Position numbers and translations under genes: made by a program
Assembly (NCBI RefSeq): GCF_021556435.1
Contig: NZ_JAKGCU010000004.1
Location: 226,813 to 290,812, forward strand
Length of the DNA: 64,000 nucleotides
DNA from: Gordonia tangerina
Lineage (GTDB): Bacteria; Actinomycetota; Actinomycetes; Mycobacteriales; Mycobacteriaceae
Reading direction: 5' to 3'
Part shown: positions 16,452-26,557 of the stretch, in pieces
Position numbering within the stretch: position 1 is the stretch's first letter
How the letters are laid out: each line of letters opens with the position of its first letter
Notes under the pieces: model-generated
What the model was told of the DNA's origin: nothing
Databases searched by the model: none
What the model saw: the letters and a program-made list of their open reading frames with translations, nothing else

Positions 16452-16841
16452 TCAGAGCAGGTCGGCGTCGCGGTGGCCGGCGTAGAACGCCAGCGCGTAA
16501 CTCGGGGTGCTGAAGTAGATCTTGGAACCCTTCGGGAAGAAAATGGCGTCCTTTGCCTTCGCGACCTGAGTCTGACCCGTCTCCTTGTTCTCCAACAGGA
16601 ACTCACCCTCGAGGACGACCTTCATCTCGTCGTACTCGTACTCGTAGTAGAGCGGCTCGTCGGTATGGCGCAGTTCGAAGTATCCCGAGCACATGACGCT
16701 GCCCTGCGGGTTCTCGTAGACGTCGCCGATGAACCCCTGGGTGCCGGGATACTCCGATTCCGGCATCTTGGGCAGGTTCTGCCACGCGCCGCTGGTCACC
16801 AGGAACGGTGCCGCAGTGGTCTCGGTGCTGTCGACGCTCAT
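16452..16841 (-). CDS. Cupin (EutQ-like) protein heading the N-demethylase operon
   Basis: A 128-aa single-domain cupin starting at ATG 16841 with GGAGG directly upstream. Features: YYEYEYDEMKVVLEGEFLLE near the middle and DAIFFPKGSKIYFSTPS toward the end, a beta-barrel pattern like the EutQ/ethanolamine-utilisation cupins. The usual His-rich metal motif is replaced by acidic residues and one Tyr, so metal binding is uncertain. It is the first gene of the six-gene operon; such cupins may bind a small amine or stabilise an intermediate. Function is not known. Confidence 0.8.
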   Translation of the reverse strand: MSVDSTETTAAPFLVTSGAWQNLPKMPESEYPGTQGFIGDVYENPQGSVMCSGYFELRHTDEPLYYEYEYDEMKVVLEGEFLLENKETGQTQVAKAKDAIFFPKGSKIYFSTPSYALAFYAGHRDADLL

Positions 16842-16868
16842 AGGTCCTCCTCGATCGATATTTCGTGA

Positions 16869-16897
16869 CCACTGACGCACATGGCTAACATCAGTGG
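16869..16897. promoter_or_regulatory. Perfect inverted repeat 28 nt upstream of the N-demethylase operon
   Basis: CCACTGA, a 15-nt spacer, then TCAGTGG: perfect 7-bp arms lying just before the cupin start on the minus strand. It may be an operator or a 5'-leader hairpin. The position between promoter and ribosome site favours a regulatory role. No regulator gene is adjacent, so the binder is unknown. Confidence 0.5.
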
Positions 16898-16946
16898 ACT
16901 TTGTTCGACCTCATGAAACCCAGTTCGTGTTACACGGGGATGACAG

Positions 16947-16973
16947 GACCGTTTAGTGATGTAAAACATGGTC
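16947..16973. promoter_or_regulatory. Imperfect dyad in the cupin/DUF1275 divergent region
   Basis: GACCgTTTA, a short spacer, then TAAAacatGGTC form an imperfect inverted repeat in an A+T-richer patch of the 308-nt divergent region (16842-17149). The patch also contains the small palindrome ATGT-AAA-ACAT. It is a candidate operator or promoter element; the rest of this region shows no gene. Confidence 0.3.
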
Positions 16974-17149
16974 CACTATCGGTAGACCGCTGTTCGGCGA
17001 GGTGTGTGGCCGCGCGTCCAGAGGGTCCGTCTGTGGTCGGTTTCACGTGGCGCGGGCCGCGCGCTTCGGGTGGGCTGGAGATGCCCGACGAGTCCAACAG
17101 TCGGCGAAGGCCAGACGCTCGACCACCGACCACGACTGGAGTCGACGAG

Positions 17150-17884
17150 ATGACCACCACCCACGCGCCGCCCACGTCACAGACGCGCAAGGAAGTCCTG
17201 GGCCCCTTCTACGACAGCCGCGAGATGCTCCTGGCCGCGGTACTGGCGGGACTGGCCGGCGCGACCGGCGCCGCCGCCTGGTTGTACTCCTCCGGCTGGT
17301 ATGTCACCTTCATGACGGGCAACACCGAACGGATGGTCCTCGAACACATCCAAGGCGCCCACGTCCTCGGTTTCACCGCGCTGGTCACCGTACTCACCTT
17401 CGTGCTCGGCGTGATCGTTGCCACGCTCGCACGAATCCATCTCTGGCGCAAAGCCCGCCACGGCGCAACCGTGCTGACGGCCGCCTCGACCGTGGCCGCG
17501 TCGATCTCCGACGCCACCCTGAACTCACCCAAGGACGAGTTCGGCATAGCGCCGGTGCTGTGCCTCGCGTTCGGGCTCGGCGCTCTCAACACATCCATCA
17601 GCCGCAAAGGCGAGGTCGTGATGCCGCTGTCGTACGTCACCGGGACGCTGGTCAAGATCGGACAGGGCATCGGTTTGCATCTCGCCGGCCGGAAGCGATG
17701 GGGGTGGGTGGCGCACGCCAGCACCTACGCGGGCTTCCTGACCGGCGCGATCGTGGGCGGAATCTTGTTCAACGCCTTTGACGAACGCAATTCACTGCTC
17801 ACGCTCGCCGCGGTCGCGGTGGTCGTGGCGGTGCTCACCTGGCGGTTGGACCATCCGAAGTTCCTCGAGAGCGACGGACACTGA
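17150..17884 (+). CDS. DUF1275 (YoaK-like) membrane protein
   Basis: A 244-aa protein with about six membrane helices, matching DUF1275: AAVLAGLAGATGAAAWLYSS, WYVTFMTGNTERM, a central LCLAFGLGALNTSISRKGEV and SYVTGTLVKIGQGIG. The TGNT and TGT motifs in the helices are characteristic. Transport or binding function of the family is not established. The start at ATG 17150 was chosen because the upstream open frame (to 16901) lacks family features. It is divergent from the N-demethylase operon and 14 nt ahead of a sugar kinase gene on the same strand, with which it may form an operon. Confidence 0.85.
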   Translation: MTTTHAPPTSQTRKEVLGPFYDSREMLLAAVLAGLAGATGAAAWLYSSGWYVTFMTGNTERMVLEHIQGAHVLGFTALVTVLTFVLGVIVATLARIHLWRKARHGATVLTAASTVAASISDATLNSPKDEFGIAPVLCLAFGLGALNTSISRKGEVVMPLSYVTGTLVKIGQGIGLHLAGRKRWGWVAHASTYAGFLTGAIVGGILFNAFDERNSLLTLAAVAVVVAVLTWRLDHPKFLESDGH

Positions 17885-17898
17885 GGATACTGACCCCT

Positions 17899-18756
17899 AT
17901 GAACTCCCCCGTCGACGTCGCGGTGGTCGGCACGCTCAACGTCGACGTGATCATCCAGGTGGAGCGGATGCCCGAGGCCGGCGAGACGATCCTGGGGCGG
18001 TCGGTGTCGCAGCGCCTCGGCGGCAAGGGCGCCAACCAGGCGCTCGCGGCAGCTCGGCATGCGCCCACCGCTCTGATCGGGACCGTCGGTGATGATGAGG
18101 ACGGCGGGCGACTCCTGGCCGCGCAGCGTGCCGGCGGAGTCGACGTGTCCCATGTGCTCCGGGCCCACGAGGCCAGCGGGAGGGCGTTCATCGAGGTCGA
18201 TGACGACGGCGACAACCGGATCATCGTGCTGGCCGGTGCCAACCGGGAGCTGACGGCGGAGCACGCACTCCACGCTCTCGACGCCACGCTCCCAGGAGTC
18301 GTTCTCACCCAACTCGAGTCGCCGCCCGAGGTCACCGAGGCCGTTGCGGACTGGTGCTCGCGGCACGACCGACGGTTTCTGCTGAATCCGAGCCCGGTCG
18401 CCGATCTGCCCGCACACGTGCTCGCCGCTGCGGATCCGCTGGTGGTCAACGAGCACGAGGCGAGGTTCTACGCACCGGATGTCGACGACGATCCTGTCGC
18501 GCCGGCGCGTTCGTTGCTGAGGGTCGCGCGCTCTGCGGTGATGACTCTCGGCGCGCACGGCGTTGTCGTGGCCGAGGGCTCGGCGGTGCGCCGCATAGAC
18601 GTCGAGCAGGTCCGCGCGGTGGACACCACTGGCGCGGGTGATGTGTTCGCCGGGATCCTGGGGGCTCATCTGGCGTCGGGCCACGAGCTCGTTGCGGCTG
18701 CCGAACTCGCTGCCGCGGCCGCCACCGAGTTCGTTGCGCGTCCGCGGCAGGGGTAG
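17899..18756 (+). CDS. rbsK: Ribokinase-like PfkB-family carbohydrate kinase
   Basis: A 285-aa PfkB kinase. Motifs: N-terminal VAVVGTLNVDVIIQVERMPE, the substrate-site GGKGANQALAAARH (about residues 40-53), and the C-terminal DTTGAGDVFAGILGAHLASG (about 241-260), whose GAGD carries the catalytic Asp and anion hole. It should phosphorylate ribose or a related sugar or nucleoside with ATP. The gene stands alone with a DUF1275 gene, without an rbs ABC transporter, so the exact substrate is uncertain. It runs convergently with an enoyl-CoA hydratase gene across a repeat region. Confidence 0.88.
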   Translation: MNSPVDVAVVGTLNVDVIIQVERMPEAGETILGRSVSQRLGGKGANQALAAARHAPTALIGTVGDDEDGGRLLAAQRAGGVDVSHVLRAHEASGRAFIEVDDDGDNRIIVLAGANRELTAEHALHALDATLPGVVLTQLESPPEVTEAVADWCSRHDRRFLLNPSPVADLPAHVLAAADPLVVNEHEARFYAPDVDDDPVAPARSLLRVARSAVMTLGAHGVVVAEGSAVRRIDVEQVRAVDTTGAGDVFAGILGAHLASGHELVAAAELAAAAATEFVARPRQG

Positions 18757-18773
18757 GCGTGGTGGTGTCACTG

Positions 18774-18843
18774 GTCTCGATACGTCCTCGGCTAGCGCCT
18801 CGGACTACTCGACCAGCTGTTACCGAGAGCGCGCCCTACCGCT
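18774..18843. repeat. Inverted half of the intergenic repeat
   Basis: GGTCTCGATACG near 18774 is the near reverse complement of the CGTATCGAGAT found in each downstream 45-bp repeat, and CTACTCGACCAGC near 18811 mirrors GCTGATCGAGTAGCGG at 18841. The two halves could fold into a long hairpin between the convergent rbsK-like and echA genes, as in dispersed palindromic elements of actinobacteria. Confidence 0.55.
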
Positions 18844-19017
18844 GATCGAGTAGCGGCGAACGGAGTGAGTGGCGTATCGAGATCCTCGGATCGAGTAGCG
18901 GCGAACGGAGTGAGTGGCGTATCGAGATCCTTGGATCGAGTAGCGGCGAACGGAGTGAGTGGCGTATCGAGATCCTCGGATCGAGTAGCGGCGAACGGAG
19001 TGAGTGGCGTATCGAGA

Positions 19018-19020
<3 letters not shown>
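18844..19020. repeat. Four tandem copies of a 45-bp repeat
   Basis: Units begin GATCGAGTAGCGGCGAACGG and continue with AGTGAGTGGCGTATCGAGAT; copies start at 18844, 18889, 18934 and 18979, exactly 45 bp apart and nearly identical (CCTCG versus CCTTG at one junction). The last unit ends inside the echA stop codon (TCA at 19018-19020). Because 45 is a multiple of three, the array stays open in several frames, but no protein is supported. Confidence 0.92.
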
Positions 19021-21148
<2,128 letters not shown>

Positions 21149-21152
21149 GAAC

Positions 21153-23171
21153 TCACGACGAGGATTGCTTCGCCGCGTCGGGGCCCGGCGTCTCCTTGTC
21201 CGCCCATTGACGTGTCCACCGGTAGAGCCAGGCGATCACCGCGACGAAGGCGACCACACCGAGGATCTCTGAGCCGGTCTCCCAGCCGTCCCCGATGAAC
21301 GGCAACGCCAGGATGGTGTCATCCCCGGTGGACGCGACGATGGCCGCGAACACCACATTCCACAGACTCTCGCCGACGATGAGGCCGGTCGCGAGTAACA
21401 CGCCCATGCGCTTCTTCCGCTCGACGTTCCTGCCGGTCCCCTCGGCCCACTTGTTGTAGGCGCGCCCGATGAATGCGCCGATCGGAATGATCAGCGTCAC
21501 CGACATCGGCAGGTACATGCCCATGCCCACCGCCAGTGGCGGAACGCTGAATCTGCTTCCGGTGCGGGTCAACACCTCGTCGACAATGATCACCACCGCG
21601 CCGATGAGGACGCCCACCCCGATCAACGCCCAGTCGAGGTCGCCGCCGAACACCCCCTCGGCCAGTGACGAGATCAATCCGGCCTGCGGCGCGGGCAACG
21701 CGTCCTCGCCGGCTCCCGGCGCACCGACGAACCCGAACGCGGTCTGCATCAGCTGCAGCACCGGCGGGATCACCACGGAGCCGAAGATGACGCCGATCAC
21801 CAACGCCACCTGCTGTTTCCACGGTGTCGCACCGACCAGCTGACCGGTCTTGAGATCTTGCAGGTTGTCGTTGGAAATGGTGGCCACGCCGAACACTATG
21901 GCGGCGGTGAACAATGTGTAGGCGACCAGCGCCGCGGACTGTTCGTCATTCGCGCTACCGAAGGTGATCTTGATGACGACGGCCGCAACGAGCACCACCA
22001 CGATCCCGACACCCGAGATCGGGCTGTTCGACGACCCGATCAGACCGGCCATGTACCCGCAGACCGATGCCACGATCAAGCCGATGAGGAACACGAAGAT
22101 GATGCTCGCGGTGATGATCCCGGCCGCGCTGCCGTGTAACACGGTGTTGGCCGCGAAGTCCCACAGCATGAAACCGATCGGGATCAACGACGCCAACACG
22201 ACACCGGAGACGATGGTGATCGGGATGTCCTGCTCGGTGAGGTCCACCGTCGAACCGGCGCGACGGGCGCGGGTGGAGACCAACGCATCCTTGATACCGC
22301 GCACGATCGGCCCGATGATCTTGAGCAGCGTCCAGATCGCCGCGATCGCGATCGCTCCGGCCCCGATGAACCGCACATCGTTGGTGAAGACGTTGTCCAC
22401 GACGTCGGCGATCGAGCCGGACGGGGGAAGATCGCCCCACGTCCGGATCGGCAGCAGCACACCGTAGGAGATGAACAGTCCGATCAGCATCGAGATACCG
22501 ACGGTGATGCCGACCAGATGTCCGACACCGATCAACGAGAACAGCAGACCCGCACCGAATGTGGTGCCACCCTGACCGATCCGCACATACCCCGAGATGG
22601 TCCCGGCGATGAGCTTGGTCTGGGTGAGGATCGAGAAGACCGCAGACACAACGCCGCCCACCACGATCACACGCAGGCCGCGGCGGTTCTCCTCGGCACC
22701 CTGCGCGGTGTCACCGACCTTGAGGACCTCGGCGGCGGCCGCACCCTCCGGATAGGGCAGATCAGATCCCGTGACGAGCGCGCGGCGCAACGGGATCGAG
22801 TACATCACGCCGAGGATGCCGCCGATCAGACACACCGCGACCGTCGTCCAGTACGGGAACCCGGTCCACCACCCGATCATGATCAAGCCCGGCAGCACGA
22901 AGATGATCGCCGAGAGAGTTCCGGCCGCCGACGCGATCGTCTGCACGATGTTGTTCTCGACGACGGAGTGATCGGCGAAGTACCGCAGGATGCTCATCGA
23001 GATGACCGCGGCGGGAATCGCGGTGGCGAAGGTCAGGCCCACCTTGAGGCCCAGATAGACGTTCGCGGCGGTGAACACCAGGGTGATCAGACCACCGAGA
23101 ATGATGCCCCTGATGGTGAGTTCACGCAGGCTCGCCGACGAACCCTTCACAGTGGAGCCTGGCGTGGACAT
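21153..23171 (-). CDS. OPT-family oligopeptide/metal-complex transporter
   Basis: A 672-aa integral membrane protein with 14 or more hydrophobic segments. N-terminal blocks LRELTIRGIILGGLITLVFT and ANVYLGLKVGLTFATAIPAA, and YPEGAAAAEVLKVGDTAQGA near residue 145, are typical of bacterial OPT transporters, which import oligopeptides or metal-siderophore-like complexes with protons. The C-terminal end is hydrophilic (KETPGPDAAKQSSS). It lies downstream of the DsbA-like gene on the same strand, with a 207-nt gap that may carry its own promoter and shows no gene. Confidence 0.9.
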   Translation of the reverse strand: MSTPGSTVKGSSASLRELTIRGIILGGLITLVFTAANVYLGLKVGLTFATAIPAAVISMSILRYFADHSVVENNIVQTIASAAGTLSAIIFVLPGLIMIGWWTGFPYWTTVAVCLIGGILGVMYSIPLRRALVTGSDLPYPEGAAAAEVLKVGDTAQGAEENRRGLRVIVVGGVVSAVFSILTQTKLIAGTISGYVRIGQGGTTFGAGLLFSLIGVGHLVGITVGISMLIGLFISYGVLLPIRTWGDLPPSGSIADVVDNVFTNDVRFIGAGAIAIAAIWTLLKIIGPIVRGIKDALVSTRARRAGSTVDLTEQDIPITIVSGVVLASLIPIGFMLWDFAANTVLHGSAAGIITASIIFVFLIGLIVASVCGYMAGLIGSSNSPISGVGIVVVLVAAVVIKITFGSANDEQSAALVAYTLFTAAIVFGVATISNDNLQDLKTGQLVGATPWKQQVALVIGVIFGSVVIPPVLQLMQTAFGFVGAPGAGEDALPAPQAGLISSLAEGVFGGDLDWALIGVGVLIGAVVIIVDEVLTRTGSRFSVPPLAVGMGMYLPMSVTLIIPIGAFIGRAYNKWAEGTGRNVERKKRMGVLLATGLIVGESLWNVVFAAIVASTGDDTILALPFIGDGWETGSEILGVVAFVAVIAWLYRWTRQWADKETPGPDAAKQSSS

Positions 23172-23378
23172 GACAGCGACCCCTTACCCGACCGTGCTCG
23201 GCTGGCGACTCGCGCGAGATGGGCTCTCGGCGAGTCTGCGGACTGGAGCTAACTCTAGGAGCGCCATGTTCGATCCGCAGGGATTCGTCGACGCCCATTT
23301 CCGCACGTGTCGCGGCATTTGTCGTACTTGCCGGAATCATCGCCCGGGCCCCGGCCGTGCTGTCAGTGGCCCGCGGTC

Positions 23379-24098
23379 TCAGCTTGGGCTGGGTACGGCG
23401 CAACCGTCCGGACCGCATGCGGCGGCGTCTTGATCACCGACGATCGTGACGGGCCGCTCCTCCCACGCCAGTTGCAGTGCGCGCGCAAAGGTTTCGGTCG
23501 GCTGGGCGCCGGACACCGCATACTTTCCGCCGAATACGAAGAACGGCACACCGGTGACCCCGAGTTCGCGGGCCTGCTGCTCGTCGCGGCGGACATCGTC
23601 GGCGTAGGCCTCCGGGTCATCGAGCGTGGACCGCACCTCCGACTCGTCGAGGCCCGCGGACACCGCGATCGCGACAAGTCGCTCCCGGTCGCCGAAGACG
23701 GGGGACGGGTCGGCGAAGTTGCCCGCATACAGGCCATCGAGCATGACATCCTGTTTGCCGTGCGCGGCAGCGAGATGTAGTAGGCGATGCATGTCGAAAC
23801 TGTTGCCGTAGTCCCGGCCGCCGGCCTGGTAGGGCAGATCGATCTCGGCGGCCTGAGCCGCAATGCCGCGTTCGTTTGCCTGCGCCTGCTCCACCGGGAT
23901 GCCGTACTTGTGCGCGATGTGTTCTTCGACTGTTCCGCTGGTGCCGGCGGGGATCGTCGGATCGAGTTCGAAGGACCGGTGCACCACGGTGATCTCGTCG
24001 CGATGAGCGAATTCGGCCAGGGCCAACTCGAAACGACGCTTTCCGAGGTAGCAGAACGGACAGTTGATGTCGGTCCAGATGTCGACGGCGACGGTCAT
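23379..24098 (-). CDS. DsbA-family oxidoreductase (FrnE-like)
   Basis: A 239-aa cytoplasmic thioredoxin-fold protein with no signal peptide. The N-terminal CxxC site sits in DIWTDINCPFCYLGKRRFE (about residues 5-23), and the cis-Pro loop in GVTGVPFFVFGGKYAVSG near 190 fits the FrnE/2-hydroxychromene isomerase-like DsbA group. ATG 24098 was chosen because the thioredoxin strand starts there. It is divergent from the marR-like gene, with 190 nt between. Such proteins act in disulfide exchange or polyketide/aromatic isomerisation; the specific role is open. Confidence 0.88.
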   Translation of the reverse strand: MTVAVDIWTDINCPFCYLGKRRFELALAEFAHRDEITVVHRSFELDPTIPAGTSGTVEEHIAHKYGIPVEQAQANERGIAAQAAEIDLPYQAGGRDYGNSFDMHRLLHLAAAHGKQDVMLDGLYAGNFADPSPVFGDRERLVAIAVSAGLDESEVRSTLDDPEAYADDVRRDEQQARELGVTGVPFFVFGGKYAVSGAQPTETFARALQLAWEERPVTIVGDQDAAACGPDGCAVPSPS

Positions 24099-24288
24099 GG
24101 TGGCGATGGTCCTCTCCGGTCGGCGCCTCTCGACCGACCACCGAGGTCCAACGCGGCATCGCTGCGTCGTGTTCCATTCCGTGCCATTGCGCTGCGGTCG
24201 GCGCCCAGACGCGGGGTCGGTAGTGTGTGATCGGTCGGGGTTCGACCACAACACCGATCACAATTCGCGGGGAAGGACCACGGCGCCG

Positions 24289-24744
24289 ATGGGATCGGAT
24301 CCGATCACCGACCTGGAAGCCGAGTTCGCCGACATCTGGCGCCGCGGCCGCATCCAGATGCGCGCACGTGCCCGTGCAATCCATCCTCGGCTCGACCCGA
24401 CCTGCTACCCGTTGCTGGTGCTGCTGTCCCGCCACGACGCGATCCGGATGTCGGACCTGCTCTCCGACCTCGGGTTGGAGAAATCGACCCTGACCCGGCA
24501 GATCGACTCGGTGGTTCGGCTACGTCTGGTCGAGCGCCATCCCGACCCGGACGACGCTCGCGCTCGCCTGGTCGCGTTGACCGACGAGGGGCGCTCACGG
24601 CTCGACGAGGTGGCCACCACCGCGACCGCGGTTTGGCGTGAGCGTCTGTCCCGTTGGAACCCGGACGATGTCCGTCAACTCGCTGACCTGCTACATCGCC
24701 TTGCCGTCGACACCGCTGACGTCTCCTCCGACCCCGAGGAATAA
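24289..24744 (+). CDS. MarR-family transcriptional regulator
   Basis: A 151-aa MarR protein with a winged helix-turn-helix: PLLVLLSRHDAIRMSDLLSD, LGLEKSTLTRQIDSVVRLRL and the wing RHPDPDDARARLVALTDEGR. ATG 24289, with GGAAGGA about 11 nt upstream. It lies immediately before a DHA2 efflux gene on the same strand, and the 148-nt gap contains a clear palindrome matching a MarR operator. It most likely represses the pump and is relieved by a toxic ligand. Confidence 0.92.
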   Translation: MGSDPITDLEAEFADIWRRGRIQMRARARAIHPRLDPTCYPLLVLLSRHDAIRMSDLLSDLGLEKSTLTRQIDSVVRLRLVERHPDPDDARARLVALTDEGRSRLDEVATTATAVWRERLSRWNPDDVRQLADLLHRLAVDTADVSSDPEE

Positions 24745-24750
24745 CCCCAG

Positions 24751-24799
24751 ATAGTTGAAGGTTGCAAGTACCAGCTAGATAGTTGCGGTACTCAACTAT
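24751..24799. promoter_or_regulatory. MarR operator region upstream of the DHA2 pump
   Basis: ATAGTTG-CGGTACT-CAACTAT (24779-24799) is a perfect 7-bp-arm palindrome, preceded by another half site ATAGTTG at 24751. The repeated half sites between the marR stop and the efflux gene indicate a two-site operator for the MarR protein, and the position suggests it overlaps the pump promoter. Confidence 0.75.
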
Positions 24800-24892
24800 T
24801 CGCTGCGCGCCGCACTCCGGCGCACTCTCGCCCGCATCTCACCCCTCCCGGGTTTCCTCGCGGGTGCCCGATCGAACCCGAGGAGACATCCA

Positions 24893-26542
24893 ATGAGCAC
24901 AGCCGCATACGAGGTCGGCGCACCGGCCTCGCCCCCAGACGAACCCATGACCCATCGCCAGCGGATCGAGGCACTGATCGGCCTGCTGCTCGGGATGTTC
25001 GTGGCCTTCCTGTCCTCGACGATCGTGTCCAATGCGCTACCCGTCATCATCACCGACCTGCACGGCACGCAAGACCAGTACACCTGGGTGGTCACGGCGA
25101 CGCTGCTGGCGTCCACGGCCACCACCCCCATCTGGGGCAAGATGTCGGATCTGGTGAACAAGAAGCTGCTCGTGCAGCTCTCACTGGTGCTGTTCACCCT
25201 CGGCTCGATCCTGGCCGGACTTTCTCAATCGGTCGGCATGCTGATCGGTTTCCGCGTCATCCAGGGCCTGGGCCTCGGTGGCCTGCAGGCACTGGTGGTG
25301 ATCGTCATCGCGTCGATGTTCAGCCCGCGTGAACGCGGTCGCTACCAGGGGCCCATCGCCGCGGTCATGTCGGTCGCGACCGTTGCCGGACCGCTGATCG
25401 GCGGCGTCATCGTCGACACCAGCTGGCTCGGCTGGCGGTGGACCTTCTACGTCTGCGTCCCTCTCGCGGTGATCGCGCTGTTCGTCATCCAGCGCACCCT
25501 CGATTTGCCCCACGTCCGCAAAGACGTCCGCATCGACTACGTGGGCGCCGCACTGATCGCCGCCGGGGTCAGCACCCTGCTGATCTGGGTGACACTGGCC
25601 GGCAAAAGCTTCGACTGGGCATCTGGCTTCTCGTATGGCCTGGTGGCGCTCGGCGTGATCCTCCTGGCCGTCGCGGTGTGGACCGAGACCAGGGTCGCCG
25701 ATCCGATCATCCCGCTCTACCTGTTCCGCGACCGCACCATCACCCTGGCCACCGTGGCCAGCGTCGCCGTCGGCGTCGCCCTGTTCGGTGGGGCGCTATT
25801 CCTCGGTCAGTATTTCCAGATCGCGCGTGGCTATTCGCCCACCGCTGCCGGCCTGCTGACCTTGCCGATGGTCATCGGGTCGATGGTGTCCGCATCGGTG
25901 TCCGGCTCGCTGATCACCCGCTACGGGCGATGGAAGATCTACCTCGTGGTCGGCGCGGCGATGATGACGCTGGGCTTCGGCCTGTTGTCGACGATCGACG
26001 CCCACACCAACATGGTGCTGCTGGGTGGGTTCCTGTTCATCCTCGGCGTCGGCATGGGCATGACCATGCAGAATCTGGTCCTTGCCGTGCAGAACAATGT
26101 GCGGCCCGACGATCTCGGCTCGGCCACGTCAACCGTCGCGTTCTTCCGCTCCCTCGGCGGCGCCGCCGGTGTGTCCGTGCTGGGCGCTGTGTTGTCGAAT
26201 CACGTCACCGATCTGATCGCCCGAGGGTTGTCGGCGCTGGGGGTCGGCGCCAGCCAGTCAGATGGTGCCACGGCCGGGCTCGCCAACCTCAACGAGTTGC
26301 CCACACCGATCGCCGATATCGTCCGCGGCGCCTACGGCGACGGCACCGCACGCATCTTCTTGGTTGCCGCGGTGATGGCGGGCCTGAGTCTCATCGCCAT
26401 CCTGTTCATCAAGGAGGTCGCGCTGAACACGCTCAGCGCCGATCAGCAGCGGATGGTCGATTCCCGTAATGCAGCAGACGTCGACGATGAGACCGTCGAT
26501 CCAAGCTCGGGTCTGCCGGAGAGGGCTGCCGGCGCGACGTGA
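24893..26542 (+). CDS. DHA2-family MFS drug efflux transporter (EmrB/QacA-like)
   Basis: A 549-aa, about 14-helix major facilitator. Motif A is KMSDLVNKKLL near residue 84 and motif C-like PLIGGVIVDTSWLGWRW (about 165-181); GLGLGGLQALVVIVIASMF is typical of helix 4. These proton-driven pumps export lipophilic cations and antibiotics. GAGGAG lies upstream of ATG 24893. It is controlled, by inference, by the MarR protein encoded just before it. The C terminus is hydrophilic (about 60 residues). It converges with the LacI gene. Confidence 0.92.
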   Translation: MSTAAYEVGAPASPPDEPMTHRQRIEALIGLLLGMFVAFLSSTIVSNALPVIITDLHGTQDQYTWVVTATLLASTATTPIWGKMSDLVNKKLLVQLSLVLFTLGSILAGLSQSVGMLIGFRVIQGLGLGGLQALVVIVIASMFSPRERGRYQGPIAAVMSVATVAGPLIGGVIVDTSWLGWRWTFYVCVPLAVIALFVIQRTLDLPHVRKDVRIDYVGAALIAAGVSTLLIWVTLAGKSFDWASGFSYGLVALGVILLAVAVWTETRVADPIIPLYLFRDRTITLATVASVAVGVALFGGALFLGQYFQIARGYSPTAAGLLTLPMVIGSMVSASVSGSLITRYGRWKIYLVVGAAMMTLGFGLLSTIDAHTNMVLLGGFLFILGVGMGMTMQNLVLAVQNNVRPDDLGSATSTVAFFRSLGGAAGVSVLGAVLSNHVTDLIARGLSALGVGASQSDGATAGLANLNELPTPIADIVRGAYGDGTARIFLVAAVMAGLSLIAILFIKEVALNTLSADQQRMVDSRNAADVDDETVDPSSGLPERAAGAT

Positions 26543-26557
26543 ACGAGCCAATAAACG

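Noticed and set aside
22518..23252. Plus-strand frame opposite the OPT transporter
   Set aside because: Antisense of a membrane protein gene; composition dominated by Asp, His and Arg, no start signal.
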